A DNA stretch of 64,000 nucleotides from an uncultured Collinsella sp. (GTDB taxonomy: Bacteria; Actinomycetota; Coriobacteriia; Coriobacteriales; Coriobacteriaceae): contig CABQJK010000002.1 of the NCBI GenBank assembly GCA_902464495.1, forward strand, positions 1 through 64,000, written 5' to 3'. The position numbers and the translations under genes are program-made. The notes beneath the pieces are model-generated. The model was not told where the DNA came from and ran no database searches. It worked only from the letters and a program-made list of their open reading frames with translations. Shown in pieces: positions 9,517 to 18,358 of the stretch. Numbering within the stretch: the first letter of the stretch is position 1; each line of letters opens with the position of its first letter.

Positions 9517-9545
9517 TTGACCACGAACAGCCGTTCGTTTATTAT
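9517..9545 (+). promoter_or_regulatory. recA promoter with LexA box
   Basis: TTGACC at 9517-9522 and TATTAT at 9540-9545 are separated by exactly 17 bp. The spacer contains the palindrome CGAACAGCCGTTCG (9524-9537), matching the Gram-positive LexA consensus GAAC-N4-GTTC and the boxes beside lexA at 19716-19783. LexA bound here would block RNA polymerase directly. No supported gene lies in 9353-9575. Confidence 0.85.
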
Positions 9546-9575
9546 CGATACAGGTTGTTAAGAGGAGGGCTATTC

Positions 9576-10724
9576 ATGGCCAAGAATTCAGGTCCCGTAC
9601 GTACCGTTCATGCACCCACGACGGGTAAAGAGCGCGAAGAGATGATCGCCACCACCAAGGTCGAGATCGAGAAGAAGTTCGGTCAAGGCTCCATCATGAG
9701 GTATGGTGACGGCGGCCCCGAGCTTGAGGTTGAGGCCATCCCCACGGGCGCTCTGGCACTCGATGCCGCTCTGGGTATCGGCGGTGTGCCGCGCGGCCGT
9801 ATCGTCGAGATTTACGGTCCTGAGTCCTCCGGTAAGACGACGCTTTCGCTCGAGATCCTGGCCGAGGCCCAGGCAATGGGTGGCGTGGTGGCATTTATCG
9901 ATGCCGAGCACGCGCTCGATCCCACGTATGCCGCGCGCATTGGAGTGGATATCGACGAGGTACTGATTTCCCAGCCTGATACGGGTGAGCAGGCGCTCGA
10001 GATTGTTGACATGCTCGTGCGTTCCGGCGCCATCGATGCCATCGTCGTCGACTCCGTCGCCGCGTTGACCCCGCGTGCCGAGATTGAGGGAGAGATCGGC
10101 GATACCACGGTCGGTTTGCAAGCTCGCCTGATGAGTCAGGCGCTCCGCAAGCTCGCCGGCTCGCTGTCCAAGTCCAACACGACATGCATCTTCATTAACC
10201 AACTGCGTGAGAAGATCGGCGTCATGTTCGGCAACCCCGAAACCACGACGGGCGGCCGCGCCCTTAAGTTCTTCTCTTCGGTGCGTATCGACATTCGCCG
10301 CATCGACAGCATTAAGCTTAAGGACGAGGTTATCGGTAACCGCGTGCGCGCCAAGGTCGTTAAGAACAAGGTGGCAGCTCCGTTCCGTTCTGCTGAGTTT
10401 GACATCATGTATGGTACGGGCATCTCTAAGGAGGGCTCGATCTTGGACATGGCTGTCGAGTGCGGCATCTGCAAGAAGATGGGCTCCTGGTTTGCCTATG
10501 GCGAGGACAAGCTCGGTAACGGTCGCGAGGCCGCCAAGGCGTTCCTGCGCGAACACCCCGATTGCGCCGACGAGATTGAACATAAGGTCCGCCTTGCCTG
10601 CGGGCTTGAGTTTGATGACGATGCTCCGTCCGAGGTCGAGCTGACCGATCAGCCTGCGCCTGAGGAGTTTGACGAACTTTACGCCATCGATGGTTCCGCC
10701 ATGCTCGATGACGACGACGAGTAG
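9576..10724 (+). CDS. recA: recombinase RecA
   Basis: RecA forms filaments on single-stranded DNA, drives strand exchange and activates LexA self-cleavage. The 382-residue protein is complete, with Walker A GPESSGKTT, the MAW-like segment, the L2 loop region NQLREKIGVMFGNPETTTGG, and an acidic C-terminal tail ending in DDDDE. No intein is present. I start at ATG 9576, behind AGAGGAGG, rather than the in-frame TTG at 9555, which overlaps the ribosome site. Transcription is expected to be SOS-inducible from the promoter at 9517. recX follows after 11 bases. Confidence 0.97.
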   Translation: MAKNSGPVRTVHAPTTGKEREEMIATTKVEIEKKFGQGSIMRYGDGGPELEVEAIPTGALALDAALGIGGVPRGRIVEIYGPESSGKTTLSLEILAEAQAMGGVVAFIDAEHALDPTYAARIGVDIDEVLISQPDTGEQALEIVDMLVRSGAIDAIVVDSVAALTPRAEIEGEIGDTTVGLQARLMSQALRKLAGSLSKSNTTCIFINQLREKIGVMFGNPETTTGGRALKFFSSVRIDIRRIDSIKLKDEVIGNRVRAKVVKNKVAAPFRSAEFDIMYGTGISKEGSILDMAVECGICKKMGSWFAYGEDKLGNGREAAKAFLREHPDCADEIEHKVRLACGLEFDDDAPSEVELTDQPAPEEFDELYAIDGSAMLDDDDE

Positions 10725-10735
10725 CGGTTACGCTC

Positions 10736-11428
10736 ATGTCGTATACGGTGACCGAGGCCACGGTCGTCTTTCCCGATAAGAAGGCGGCCTCCTCGTTCTC
10801 GAGCGGGTATGCGTCCAAAAAGCCTTGCGCACATATCGATTGTGAGCTTGAGGGCGGTTTTGAGCGGTCCATTTGGATTCCCGTGCGGGTCGCGCGCCTG
10901 TATGTCAAAAACCGCCCCGATCTTCCCTGTGATTGGGATAACTTTCGTGATGCGGTGCAGCTCATCGAGCGTAAATGTGCGCTTACCATGGTGACCGAGA
11001 TGTTATCGCGCCGCGACCATGCGACGGGTGAGGTCCGTGACAAGCTGGCTCGCTACGGTTTTCACCAGTCCGCGATCGATTTCGCCGTCGAGCGCGCCAC
11101 CGAGTATCGCTTTTTAGACGAGAACCGCTTTTGCTCGTACTTTATCGAGGAACGCAAGCGGCGCGGTTGGGGACAGCGTAAAATCGAGACCGAGCTCAAG
11201 CGCCGTCATGTCGTGCTCGGTGACATTCCCGGTTATCCCGAGGATTATTTTGCCATCGAAGACGATTTGGCGCGTGCGTCAGCCCTGCTCGCCAAGCGGC
11301 GTGTTCCAGAGACGCGCGGATTCGAAAAACTGGTTCGGTTTTTGATGGGCAAGGGCTTCTCGTATCACATCGCCGCCGATGCCGTTAAGGCACGTCTCGA
11401 TGCCGAACGTAAGGAATGTGCGGTTTAG
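10736..11428 (+). CDS. recX: regulatory protein RecX
   Basis: RecX binds RecA filaments and limits their activity. The 230-residue protein has the all-helical three-repeat RecX fold; segments such as LSRRDHATGEVRDKLARYGF and FCSYFIEERKRRGWGQRKIE are typical. About 75 N-terminal residues precede the first repeat. It lies 11 bases after recA in the same direction, the usual arrangement, so it should share recA's LexA control. Confidence 0.88.
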   Translation: MSYTVTEATVVFPDKKAASSFSSGYASKKPCAHIDCELEGGFERSIWIPVRVARLYVKNRPDLPCDWDNFRDAVQLIERKCALTMVTEMLSRRDHATGEVRDKLARYGFHQSAIDFAVERATEYRFLDENRFCSYFIEERKRRGWGQRKIETELKRRHVVLGDIPGYPEDYFAIEDDLARASALLAKRRVPETRGFEKLVRFLMGKGFSYHIAADAVKARLDAERKECAV

Positions 11429-11490
11429 GCGTATGCGTTTTGCGGCCCTGCCGTTCACCGCGTTTTAGCCGCCGTGCTGGGGCCATTTAT

Positions 11491-11519
11491 TTGACAGTTG
11501 TTGTGGTTCAACGTACGAT
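11491..11519 (+). promoter_or_regulatory. rny operon promoter
   Basis: TTGACA (11491-11496) and TACGAT (11514-11519) are separated by 17 bp, close to the sigma-A consensus. The transcript would carry a leader of about 160 bases with an imperfect hairpin at 11627-11651 (with G-U pairs) just before the AAGGAG ribosome site of rny. Confidence 0.75.
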
Positions 11520-11685
11520 AAACACTGTCATTTGCTTTGTGATATGTGCTCATCTGTGATGAGTTTGTTTATATGTCTATCTGTATCCGACCCGCATAAG
11601 CTGCGCCCATATTACTCAAATGTCGCGAGCCGTTCGTAAGGACGGTTCGCTTTGTTGTGTAACGAATCCATAAAAAGGAGTGAGC

Positions 11686-13236
11686 ATGCCTATCATCGCA
11701 GCGCTCGTTGGCATCGTTTTGGGTGCCATCGCCGCCATTGCCTACATGCGCACCGCCAAGCAGGGTAGTCTTCACGAGGCCGACGAAAAGATTCAGTCGG
11801 CACACGCACAGGCTGAGTCCCTGATCGGTGATGCTAAGCGTCAGGCCGAGACCCTCAAAAAAGAGGCTCTGCTCGAGGCTAAAGAGGAGATCATCAAGAA
11901 CAAGCAGGCCGCCGAGGCCGAGGACAAGCAGCGTAAGAACGAGATTCGTACGCTCGAGAACCGCGTGATGCAGCGCGAGGAATCCCTCGATCGCCGCAAC
12001 GACGCTCTCGACAAGCGCGAGCATCAGCTGTCCAGCCAGGCCGGTCAGGTCGAGAAGCGCTCCCGTGAGCTCGAGGAGCTCTGCGCAAAGCAGACCTCCG
12101 AGCTCGAGCGTATCGCCGACCTTACCCGCGAGGACGCCCACAAGGAGCTCCTCGATAAGGTTCGCGGCGAGGTTACCCACGAGGCCGCCACGATCATTCG
12201 CGAGTCCGAGCAGCAGGTTCGCGCCGAGTGCCACAAGACCGCCCAGGAGATTCTGTCTCTGGCGATTCAGCGCTGCGCTGCCGACCACACTGCCGAGGTC
12301 ACCGTTACCTCCGTGCACATTCCCTCTGATGACCTCAAGGGCCGTATCATCGGTCGCGAGGGTCGCAACATCCGGACCTTCGAGCAGGTTTCCGGCGTCA
12401 ACCTCGTGATCGACGACACACCCGAGACTGTCGTTCTTTCGAGCTTCGACCCGGTCCGTCGTGAGACCGCCCGTGTCGCCCTCGAGAACCTCATCGCCGA
12501 CGGCCGCATTCACCCTGCCCGTATCGAGGAGATGTATCACAAGGCTGCCGACCTGGTTCAGCAGCGCGTGCGCGAGGCTGGCGAGCAGGCTGCCTTCGAT
12601 ACCGGCATCCACGACCTGCACCCCGAGATCGTCAAGACCCTTGGTGCCCTGCGCTACCGTACCTCGTTTGGTCAGAACGTGCTTCAGCACTCCCTCGAGG
12701 TCTCTGATCTGTGCGGCGTGATGGCTTCCGAGCTTGGCCTGGACGTTGTGACTGCCAAGCGCGCCGGCCTGCTGCACGACCTGGGCAAGGCAATCGACCA
12801 TGACGTCGAGGGCCCGCATGCCGTCATCGGCGCCGAGCTGGCCCGCCGTTATGGCGAGAAGCCCGTTATCGTCCACGCTATCGAGGCTCACCATGCCGAT
12901 GTCGACCCCAACACGGTGCTCGATGTCCTGGTGCAGGCCGCCGATGCTGTCTCTGCCTCTCGCCCCGGTGCCCGTCGCGAGTCTGCCGAGAACTACATCA
13001 AGCGTCTTGAGAAGCTCGAGGAGATCGCCAACTCTCATGACGGCGTCGAGCGTACCTATGCCATGCAGGCTGGTCGCGAGGTCCACGTCATGGTTCAGCC
13101 GGACAAGATCTCCGATGCCCAGTCCACGGTCCTGGCTCACGATATCGCCCATCAGATCGAGGAAGAGATGGAGTATCCCGGTCAGGTGCGCGTCGTCGTG
13201 ATTCGCGAGAGCCGCGCTGTCGATATCGCTAAATAA
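11686..13236 (+). CDS. rny: ribonuclease Y
   Basis: RNase Y is the membrane-anchored endonuclease that starts mRNA decay. The 516 residues run: N-terminal membrane helix (about 3-20), long charged coiled coil (about 25-200), KH domain with GRIIGREGRNIR (about 220), and an HD domain with the HD pair in LLHDLGKAIDHD and a downstream EAHHAD. The start is ATG 11686; the in-frame GTG 11680 overlaps the AAGGAG site. The order rny - GHKL gene - spoVS - miaB parallels Bacillus rny - ymdB - spoVS - miaB. Confidence 0.95.
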   Translation: MPIIAALVGIVLGAIAAIAYMRTAKQGSLHEADEKIQSAHAQAESLIGDAKRQAETLKKEALLEAKEEIIKNKQAAEAEDKQRKNEIRTLENRVMQREESLDRRNDALDKREHQLSSQAGQVEKRSRELEELCAKQTSELERIADLTREDAHKELLDKVRGEVTHEAATIIRESEQQVRAECHKTAQEILSLAIQRCAADHTAEVTVTSVHIPSDDLKGRIIGREGRNIRTFEQVSGVNLVIDDTPETVVLSSFDPVRRETARVALENLIADGRIHPARIEEMYHKAADLVQQRVREAGEQAAFDTGIHDLHPEIVKTLGALRYRTSFGQNVLQHSLEVSDLCGVMASELGLDVVTAKRAGLLHDLGKAIDHDVEGPHAVIGAELARRYGEKPVIVHAIEAHHADVDPNTVLDVLVQAADAVSASRPGARRESAENYIKRLEKLEEIANSHDGVERTYAMQAGREVHVMVQPDKISDAQSTVLAHDIAHQIEEEMEYPGQVRVVVIRESRAVDIAK

Positions 13237-13237
13237 C

Positions 13238-14323
13238 ATGAGCGACGCGAACGAGCTCATCTCATTTATCGCGTCGATGTCGGGGGAGGGCAACCTTCGC
13301 GTCGAGGAGAACCTTGGCGAGGGGTATGTCCGCCTCCGCGTTTCGGAGGCTGAGCGGCGCCAGGCAAAGCACGACATTCAGCATGTCGAGGATATCGTCA
13401 TCGAAATGCTCCGTAATGCTCGCGATGCCGGCGCCGACAAGGTCTATCTCGCCACGTCCAAGGAAGACGGCGTCCGCACGCTTGTCTTTCTGGATAACGG
13501 TTCGGGCGTTCCGCAGGATATGCAAGAGCGAATCTTCGATGCCCGCGTTACCTCCAAGCTCGAGAGCATGAAGATGGACCGTTGGGGCGTTCACGGTCGT
13601 GGCATGGCATTGTTTTCGATCAAGCAGAACACCGACGAGGCCCGTGTGGTCACGTCCGGTGTCGATCTTGGTTCAGCCTTTAAGGTGAGCGTCGCGGCCG
13701 ACCGCCTCAGTGAGCGTGCCGATCAGTCCAGCTGGCCCCAGGCCGTCAAGGATGAGGACGGACGTTATGTCTGTGCTCGCGGTCCGCATAATATTATTCG
13801 CGCTGCTTGTGAGTTTGCGCTCGAGGAGTTGCGTGGTTGCGATGTCTATCTTGGTTCTCCGTCTGAGATTGCCGCGACCCTTTATGCTCAGGCGTCAAGC
13901 CGGCTTGATACGTCTCGTCTCCTGTTCATTGATGACGAGAGCGAGCTTCCGGTTGTCGATCGTTTAGGCCTTGCTTCTGATGCCGAGGACTTTATCCGTA
14001 TCTGTTCGGGTTTGGGTCTTGAGATGTCCGAGCGCACGGCCCATCGCATTTTGGCAGGGCAGATTAAGCCCGTTCGCGGTGTGACCGCGCGTCTGCTGCG
14101 CGAGCGCGATTCGTCCTCGCATGCGCCGGCTCCTGTTGATCTCGCGAAGGATCGTCGCGGGCTACGTATTGCCAAGGATGACATGGCACAGTTTTCGCGT
14201 GCTGTCGAGCGCGACTTTAATGACCTTGCTGCCCGGTACTATCTCAACCTTTGCGGTGACCCAAAGATTCGTGTTTCGCGTGATCGAATCACCGTGACCT
14301 TTGATCTTGGCAAAGAGGAATAG
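13238..14323 (+). CDS. GHKL (HATPase) ATP-binding protein of unknown role
   Basis: The N-terminal half is a GHKL ATPase domain: N-box EMLRNARDAGA (about residue 56), G1 DNGSGVP (about 88) and G2 GVHGRGMALF (about 120). It resembles the MutL/Hsp90/topoisomerase type more than histidine kinases, since no DHp helix or HisKA motif is visible. The C-terminal half (about 170-361) is unrecognised. The gene starts one base after the rny stop and precedes spoVS, so it is probably co-transcribed with both. In Bacillus this slot holds ymdB, an unrelated phosphodiesterase. A role in RNA turnover or in controlling RNase Y or SpoVS is only an inference from position. Confidence 0.75.
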   Translation: MSDANELISFIASMSGEGNLRVEENLGEGYVRLRVSEAERRQAKHDIQHVEDIVIEMLRNARDAGADKVYLATSKEDGVRTLVFLDNGSGVPQDMQERIFDARVTSKLESMKMDRWGVHGRGMALFSIKQNTDEARVVTSGVDLGSAFKVSVAADRLSERADQSSWPQAVKDEDGRYVCARGPHNIIRAACEFALEELRGCDVYLGSPSEIAATLYAQASSRLDTSRLLFIDDESELPVVDRLGLASDAEDFIRICSGLGLEMSERTAHRILAGQIKPVRGVTARLLRERDSSSHAPAPVDLAKDRRGLRIAKDDMAQFSRAVERDFNDLAARYYLNLCGDPKIRVSRDRITVTFDLGKEE

Positions 14324-14397
14324 TGCCTTTACCGAGTCCACTCGGTACGATACAGTTATTGCAGTTAAAACGTACTTTTAAATGCAGGAGTTTCTTC

Positions 14398-14715
14398 ATG
14401 GATTGCCTGAAGGTATCAAGCAAATCATCGCCCGCGTCCGTTGCCGGCGCCATCGCCGGCATGGTCAAGGATGGTGTACCCGTCAACATCCAGTGTGTCG
14501 GCGCCGGTGCTGTCAACCAGGCCATTAAGGCCGTTGCTATCGCGCGCGGTTTTTTGATTCCAACCGGTTTTGATATTTCCTGCGCACCCGTGTTCTCCGA
14601 CATCCTCATTAACGGGGAGTCGCGCACGGCCATCCGCCTTTCTATCTACGTTCACCAGATTAATCGAGCTGCTATGGATAACGTCGTCATGGATGATGTT
14701 AAGCCTGTGGCATAG
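14398..14715 (+). CDS. spoVS: stage V sporulation protein S family (SpoVS)
   Basis: SpoVS is a small Alba-like nucleic-acid-binding protein first known from sporulation but found in many non-sporulating bacteria. The core MDCLKVSSKSSPASVAGAIA through NGESRTAIRLSIYVHQ is highly typical. The protein is 105 residues, about 20 longer than usual because of a C-terminal tail. I start at ATG 14398 behind GCAGGAG. A compact hairpin (14331-14346, ACCGAG/CTCGGT) sits between it and the GHKL gene and might attenuate read-through or protect an mRNA end. Confidence 0.9.
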   Translation: MDCLKVSSKSSPASVAGAIAGMVKDGVPVNIQCVGAGAVNQAIKAVAIARGFLIPTGFDISCAPVFSDILINGESRTAIRLSIYVHQINRAAMDNVVMDDVKPVA

Positions 14716-14754
14716 CTTCTGCTTGCCCCGTTTCGCTCCCCATCGTTAGGACTT

Positions 14755-16131
14755 ATGCACATGGACCAGCGTTCCGTACGCGATATTCTTGCCGGTAAAA
14801 CCTACTTTATCCGCACCTTTGGCTGCCAGATGAATCAGCACGACTCCGAGCGTGTGAGCGGTCTGCTTGATTCGTATGGCTGCCTCATGGCGCTCGATCC
14901 CGCGCATGCCGATATCGTTGTCTTCATGACGTGCTGCGTGCGCGAGGCCGCCGATACTCGCCTGTACGGTCAGTGCAATTCCTGCAAAAGCCTGCCGCCT
15001 TCGCCTTCGGGCAAGCGCGTGGTTGCCGTTGGCGGTTGCATCGCGCAGCGCGATGGCGAGGGCCTGCTCACCAACGTCGATAACGTCAATGTCATCTTTG
15101 GCACGCATTCCATTGCACATGTGGCCGAGCTCATTGCCGAGGCGTTCCTTGATGGTAAGCGTCATATCCGCACCAATGAGCATGAGGATACGGATGCCAT
15201 GAGCATGCCGTGGCATCGCGAGACTCAGTATCACGCCTGGGTGCCCATCATGACGGGCTGCAATAATTTCTGCACCTATTGCATCGTGCCGTACGTGCGC
15301 GGTCGCGAAAAGAGCCGCCCCTTCGAGGAGATTGTCGACGAGGTGACCGGTTTGGTGCGCCAGGGCGTGCGTGAGATTACGCTGCTGGGCCAAAACGTTA
15401 ACTCATATGGTCGCGATCTGTTTGGCAAGCCGCGTTTTGCCGATCTGCTGCGTGCCGTGGGCGATACGGGCGTGGAGCGCATCTTCTTTACGTCTTCGCA
15501 TCCCAAGGACCTGTTGCCCGAGACCATCGACGCCATGGCCGAGACGCCTGCCGTTATGCCGCAGCTGCACTTGGCCGTCCAGTCAGGTTCGACGCGGATC
15601 CTCAAAGAGATGAATCGCCGTTATACACGCGAGGACTATCTGGGCCTGGTCGATCGCATTCGCAACCGCATGCCCGATATCGCGCTCTCGACCGACATTA
15701 TCGTTGGCTTCCCGGGCGAGACTGAAGAAGACTTTGAGCAGACGCTCTCACTTGCCGAGACGGTCCGCTATGCTCAGGCCTATACCTTCATCTATTCCAA
15801 GCGCGCCGGTACCCCGGCCGCCGAGATTGACGATCCTACGCCGCATGAGGTTATTCTCGAGCGTTTTAACCGCCTGGTTAAGGTTATCGAGACCACGGCA
15901 CACGAGTATAACCAGGGTGAGCTTCATACTGTGGTTCCCGCGCTCATTGAGGGAACGAGTAAAAAGAACGACGCGGTCCTGCTGGGCAAGAGTCCCAAGA
16001 ATCAGACCGTGCATGCGCCTATCCCCGAGGGTTACAGCATCGATCAGCTTGTTGGTAAGATCGTTGATGTTGACGTTGACGTTGCCAAGACCTGGTATTT
16101 GTCCGGCTCCGTTGTGGGCGAGCCGCGCTAA
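14755..16131 (+). CDS. miaB: tRNA-2-methylthio-N6-dimethylallyladenosine synthase MiaB
   Basis: MiaB is a radical-SAM methylthiotransferase that adds a methylthio group to i6A37 of tRNA. The 458-residue protein has the N-terminal UPF0004 domain (TFGCQMNQHDSERV), the radical-SAM triad in GCNNFCTYCIVPYVRGRE and a C-terminal TRAM domain. Its substrate is made by MiaA, encoded directly downstream with a one-base overlap, so the two tRNA A37 enzymes are coupled. ATG 14755 is annotated; ATG 14761 has better spacing to the AGGA at 14748 and may be the true start. Confidence 0.95.
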   Translation: MHMDQRSVRDILAGKTYFIRTFGCQMNQHDSERVSGLLDSYGCLMALDPAHADIVVFMTCCVREAADTRLYGQCNSCKSLPPSPSGKRVVAVGGCIAQRDGEGLLTNVDNVNVIFGTHSIAHVAELIAEAFLDGKRHIRTNEHEDTDAMSMPWHRETQYHAWVPIMTGCNNFCTYCIVPYVRGREKSRPFEEIVDEVTGLVRQGVREITLLGQNVNSYGRDLFGKPRFADLLRAVGDTGVERIFFTSSHPKDLLPETIDAMAETPAVMPQLHLAVQSGSTRILKEMNRRYTREDYLGLVDRIRNRMPDIALSTDIIVGFPGETEEDFEQTLSLAETVRYAQAYTFIYSKRAGTPAAEIDDPTPHEVILERFNRLVKVIETTAHEYNQGELHTVVPALIEGTSKKNDAVLLGKSPKNQTVHAPIPEGYSIDQLVGKIVDVDVDVAKTWYLSGSVVGEPR

Positions 16132-17069
16132 TGGTTTCTCCCGGGGCAGGTCTTTCCGCCGTTGCGATCGTCGGTCCGACGGCAGTTGGTAAGAGTGATG
16201 TTGCCGACCGTTTGGCAGCTCGTCTTTCGTCCGAAGTGCTGTCGTGCGATGCGATGCAAATCTATCGCGGCATGGACATCGGTACCGCAAAGATGGCGCC
16301 CGATGAGTGCACGGCGCCGCTGCGTCTCGTCGACATTGTAGAGCCGGGTGTGGCATATTCTGCTGCGCTTTATCAGGCCGACGCTCGCGCGCATGTTGAA
16401 CGTCTCCTTGGTTCGGGTTGCCTGCCGGTTTTTTGCGGAGGTACGGGGCTCTATCTCAAGGCCGCCCTCGATGAGATGGACTTTCCCTCGGGTGAACTTG
16501 AGGACGATCGTCGTGCGGGCTATCAGGAGCTTGCCGAGCGTATTGGCGAGGAAGAACTGCATGCCTTGCTTGCCGAGCGCGATCCAGAATCGGCTGCTGT
16601 TATTCATCCCCATAACGTGCGCCGTGTGATTCGTGCGCTCGAGATGCATGATGATGGTATCTCCTATGCGCAGCAAAAGTCGCAGTTTAGTGTTCCGCAC
16701 GAGCATTATCATGCCCTATGGTTTGGTCTGACGCGTAATCGCGAGGTGCTCTACGAGCGCATTAACCAGCGCGTTGATCTGATGTTTGAGCAGGGTCTTG
16801 TCGATGAGGTCCGCGGTCTTATGGGCCAGGGGCTGGGAGATGCCCTGACGTCGATGCAGGCAATTGGCTATAAAGAGATCATTGATGCTTTCAATGGCGT
16901 GATGAGCATGGATGAGGCTCGCGAACTCATTAAGATGCGTTCGCGTCGTTATGCCAAGCGTCAGCTTTCGTGGTTTAAGCGCGATGACCGTATCGTGTGG
17001 TTTGATATGGATGAATGTACGATCGATGAGGTCGTTGAGGATATCCTGCATCGTATTGAGGCTGCCTAA
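16131..17069 (+). CDS. miaA: tRNA dimethylallyltransferase MiaA
   Basis: MiaA transfers a dimethylallyl group to A37 of tRNAs reading UNN codons. The 312-residue protein begins with the P-loop GPTAVGKSD, followed by LSCDAMQIYRGMDIGTAK and a zinc-finger-free C-terminal half typical of bacterial MiaA. It overlaps miaB and hflX by one base each (TAATG arrangements), indicating translational coupling. The isoprenoid donor depends on IspH, encoded at 44782. Confidence 0.94.
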   Translation: MVSPGAGLSAVAIVGPTAVGKSDVADRLAARLSSEVLSCDAMQIYRGMDIGTAKMAPDECTAPLRLVDIVEPGVAYSAALYQADARAHVERLLGSGCLPVFCGGTGLYLKAALDEMDFPSGELEDDRRAGYQELAERIGEEELHALLAERDPESAAVIHPHNVRRVIRALEMHDDGISYAQQKSQFSVPHEHYHALWFGLTRNREVLYERINQRVDLMFEQGLVDEVRGLMGQGLGDALTSMQAIGYKEIIDAFNGVMSMDEARELIKMRSRRYAKRQLSWFKRDDRIVWFDMDECTIDEVVEDILHRIEAA

Positions 17070-18358
17070 TGCCCCGTTTCCCCCTTGTTCCCACGGCACC
17101 CGAGCCCGAGCGTGCCATTTTAGTTGGTGTTGAGTGGCGCGACAATGCATGGCCGCTCGATCGCTCGCTTGATGAGCTGGAGCGTCTTGCCCACACAGCT
17201 GGTGCCCGGTGCGTGGCACGCTTGTCGCAGCGTTTGGTTAAGCCGTATCCTAAATCGTTTATCGGTTCCGGTAAGGTTGAAGAGCTGTCCGGCCTGGTGC
17301 ATCGCATGGATGCCGATGTCGTTATTTTTGACGACGACCTGACCCCCTCGCAGCAATCCTATTTGGAGAAAGCCGTGGGCGAGCCGGTAAAGATTATCGA
17401 TCGTACTGCACTGATCCTGGATATCTTTGGCCTGCATGCTCAGACGCGTGAGGGACGCCTGCAGGTACAGCTGGCACAGCTTCAATATTTGTTGCCTCGC
17501 CTGCGTGGCATGTGGAGCCATCTCGCTAAGGAGCAGACGCGCGGCGGCATCGGCTCACGTTTTGGTCAGGGCGAAAGTCAGCTCGAGGTCGACCGTCGCC
17601 TCATTCGTAATAAGATCGCTGCGCTTCGTCGTGAGCTCAAGCAGGTTGAACAGCGTCGCGATGTTCAATCCAAGAGTCGCATTGAGTCCCCGGCGTTTCG
17701 CGTCGCGTTAGCCGGTTATACCAATGCCGGTAAATCGACGTTACTCAATCGTCTGACCGGCTCTACGGTACTTTCGCAGGACAAGCTGTTTGCTACGCTC
17801 GACCCGACGACGCGTTCGTATCGTCTGCCCGGCGGTCGCGGCATGACGATTACCGATACCGTCGGCTTTATTCAAAAGCTGCCCCATGGTCTGGTCGATG
17901 CCTTTAAATCGACGCTGTCCGAGGTTTTGGGTGCCGATCTAATTCTCAAAGTCGTAGATGCGTCTGACGAGGACTATGAGCGGCAGCTGGAGGCTGTCGA
18001 CCGCGTGCTTGATGAGATCGGCGCCGGAGAGCGTTTAACGCTGACCGTATTCAATAAAATCGATCTTCTCGATAGCGTCGATCGATTGAGTTTCCGTCGT
18101 CGCTATCCGGAGGCCGTTCTGTTCTCGGCCCAAACGGGCGAGGGGCTCGACGATCTCGTCGACCGGATTGCTCGCGAGGCAGCTGCCACCGATGTGTTGC
18201 TCTCCGCTGATATCCCGTATCGTGAGGGCGCTCTCATCACGCTGGTGCATGAGCAGGGAACCCTTCTGCATGAGGAATATCTCGAGGACGGCGTTCGCAT
18301 TGTGGCGAAACTGCCGGCTCGTATTGCACCGCGGCTCGAGCGCTATCGTACGGAATAA
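17069..18358 (+). CDS. hflX: ribosome-associated GTPase HflX
   Basis: HflX is a GTPase that binds the large ribosomal subunit and can split stalled or hibernating ribosomes. The 429-residue protein has the N-terminal HflX domain, a glycine-rich segment and coiled coil (GGIGSRFGQGESQLEVDRR), and a G domain with GYTNAGKST, DTVGF and NKID. It is the last gene of the rny-miaB-miaA run. Its 3' end overlaps the convergent DUF1624-type gene by 16 bp, with no terminator between them. Confidence 0.93.
   Translation: MPRFPLVPTAPEPERAILVGVEWRDNAWPLDRSLDELERLAHTAGARCVARLSQRLVKPYPKSFIGSGKVEELSGLVHRMDADVVIFDDDLTPSQQSYLEKAVGEPVKIIDRTALILDIFGLHAQTREGRLQVQLAQLQYLLPRLRGMWSHLAKEQTRGGIGSRFGQGESQLEVDRRLIRNKIAALRRELKQVEQRRDVQSKSRIESPAFRVALAGYTNAGKSTLLNRLTGSTVLSQDKLFATLDPTTRSYRLPGGRGMTITDTVGFIQKLPHGLVDAFKSTLSEVLGADLILKVVDASDEDYERQLEAVDRVLDEIGAGERLTLTVFNKIDLLDSVDRLSFRRRYPEAVLFSAQTGEGLDDLVDRIAREAAATDVLLSADIPYREGALITLVHEQGTLLHEEYLEDGVRIVAKLPARIAPRLERYRTE

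Noticed and set aside
9352..9561. A 69-codon frame upstream of recA
   Set aside because: It overlaps the recA promoter and LexA box and has no ribosome site.
9576..10724. Intein in recA
   Set aside because: The RecA frame is of normal length with intact P-loop and L2 regions and no inserted block.
11569..13377. A 602-codon antisense frame over rny
   Set aside because: It is a Leu/Gly/Val-rich shadow of RNase Y codons without domains.
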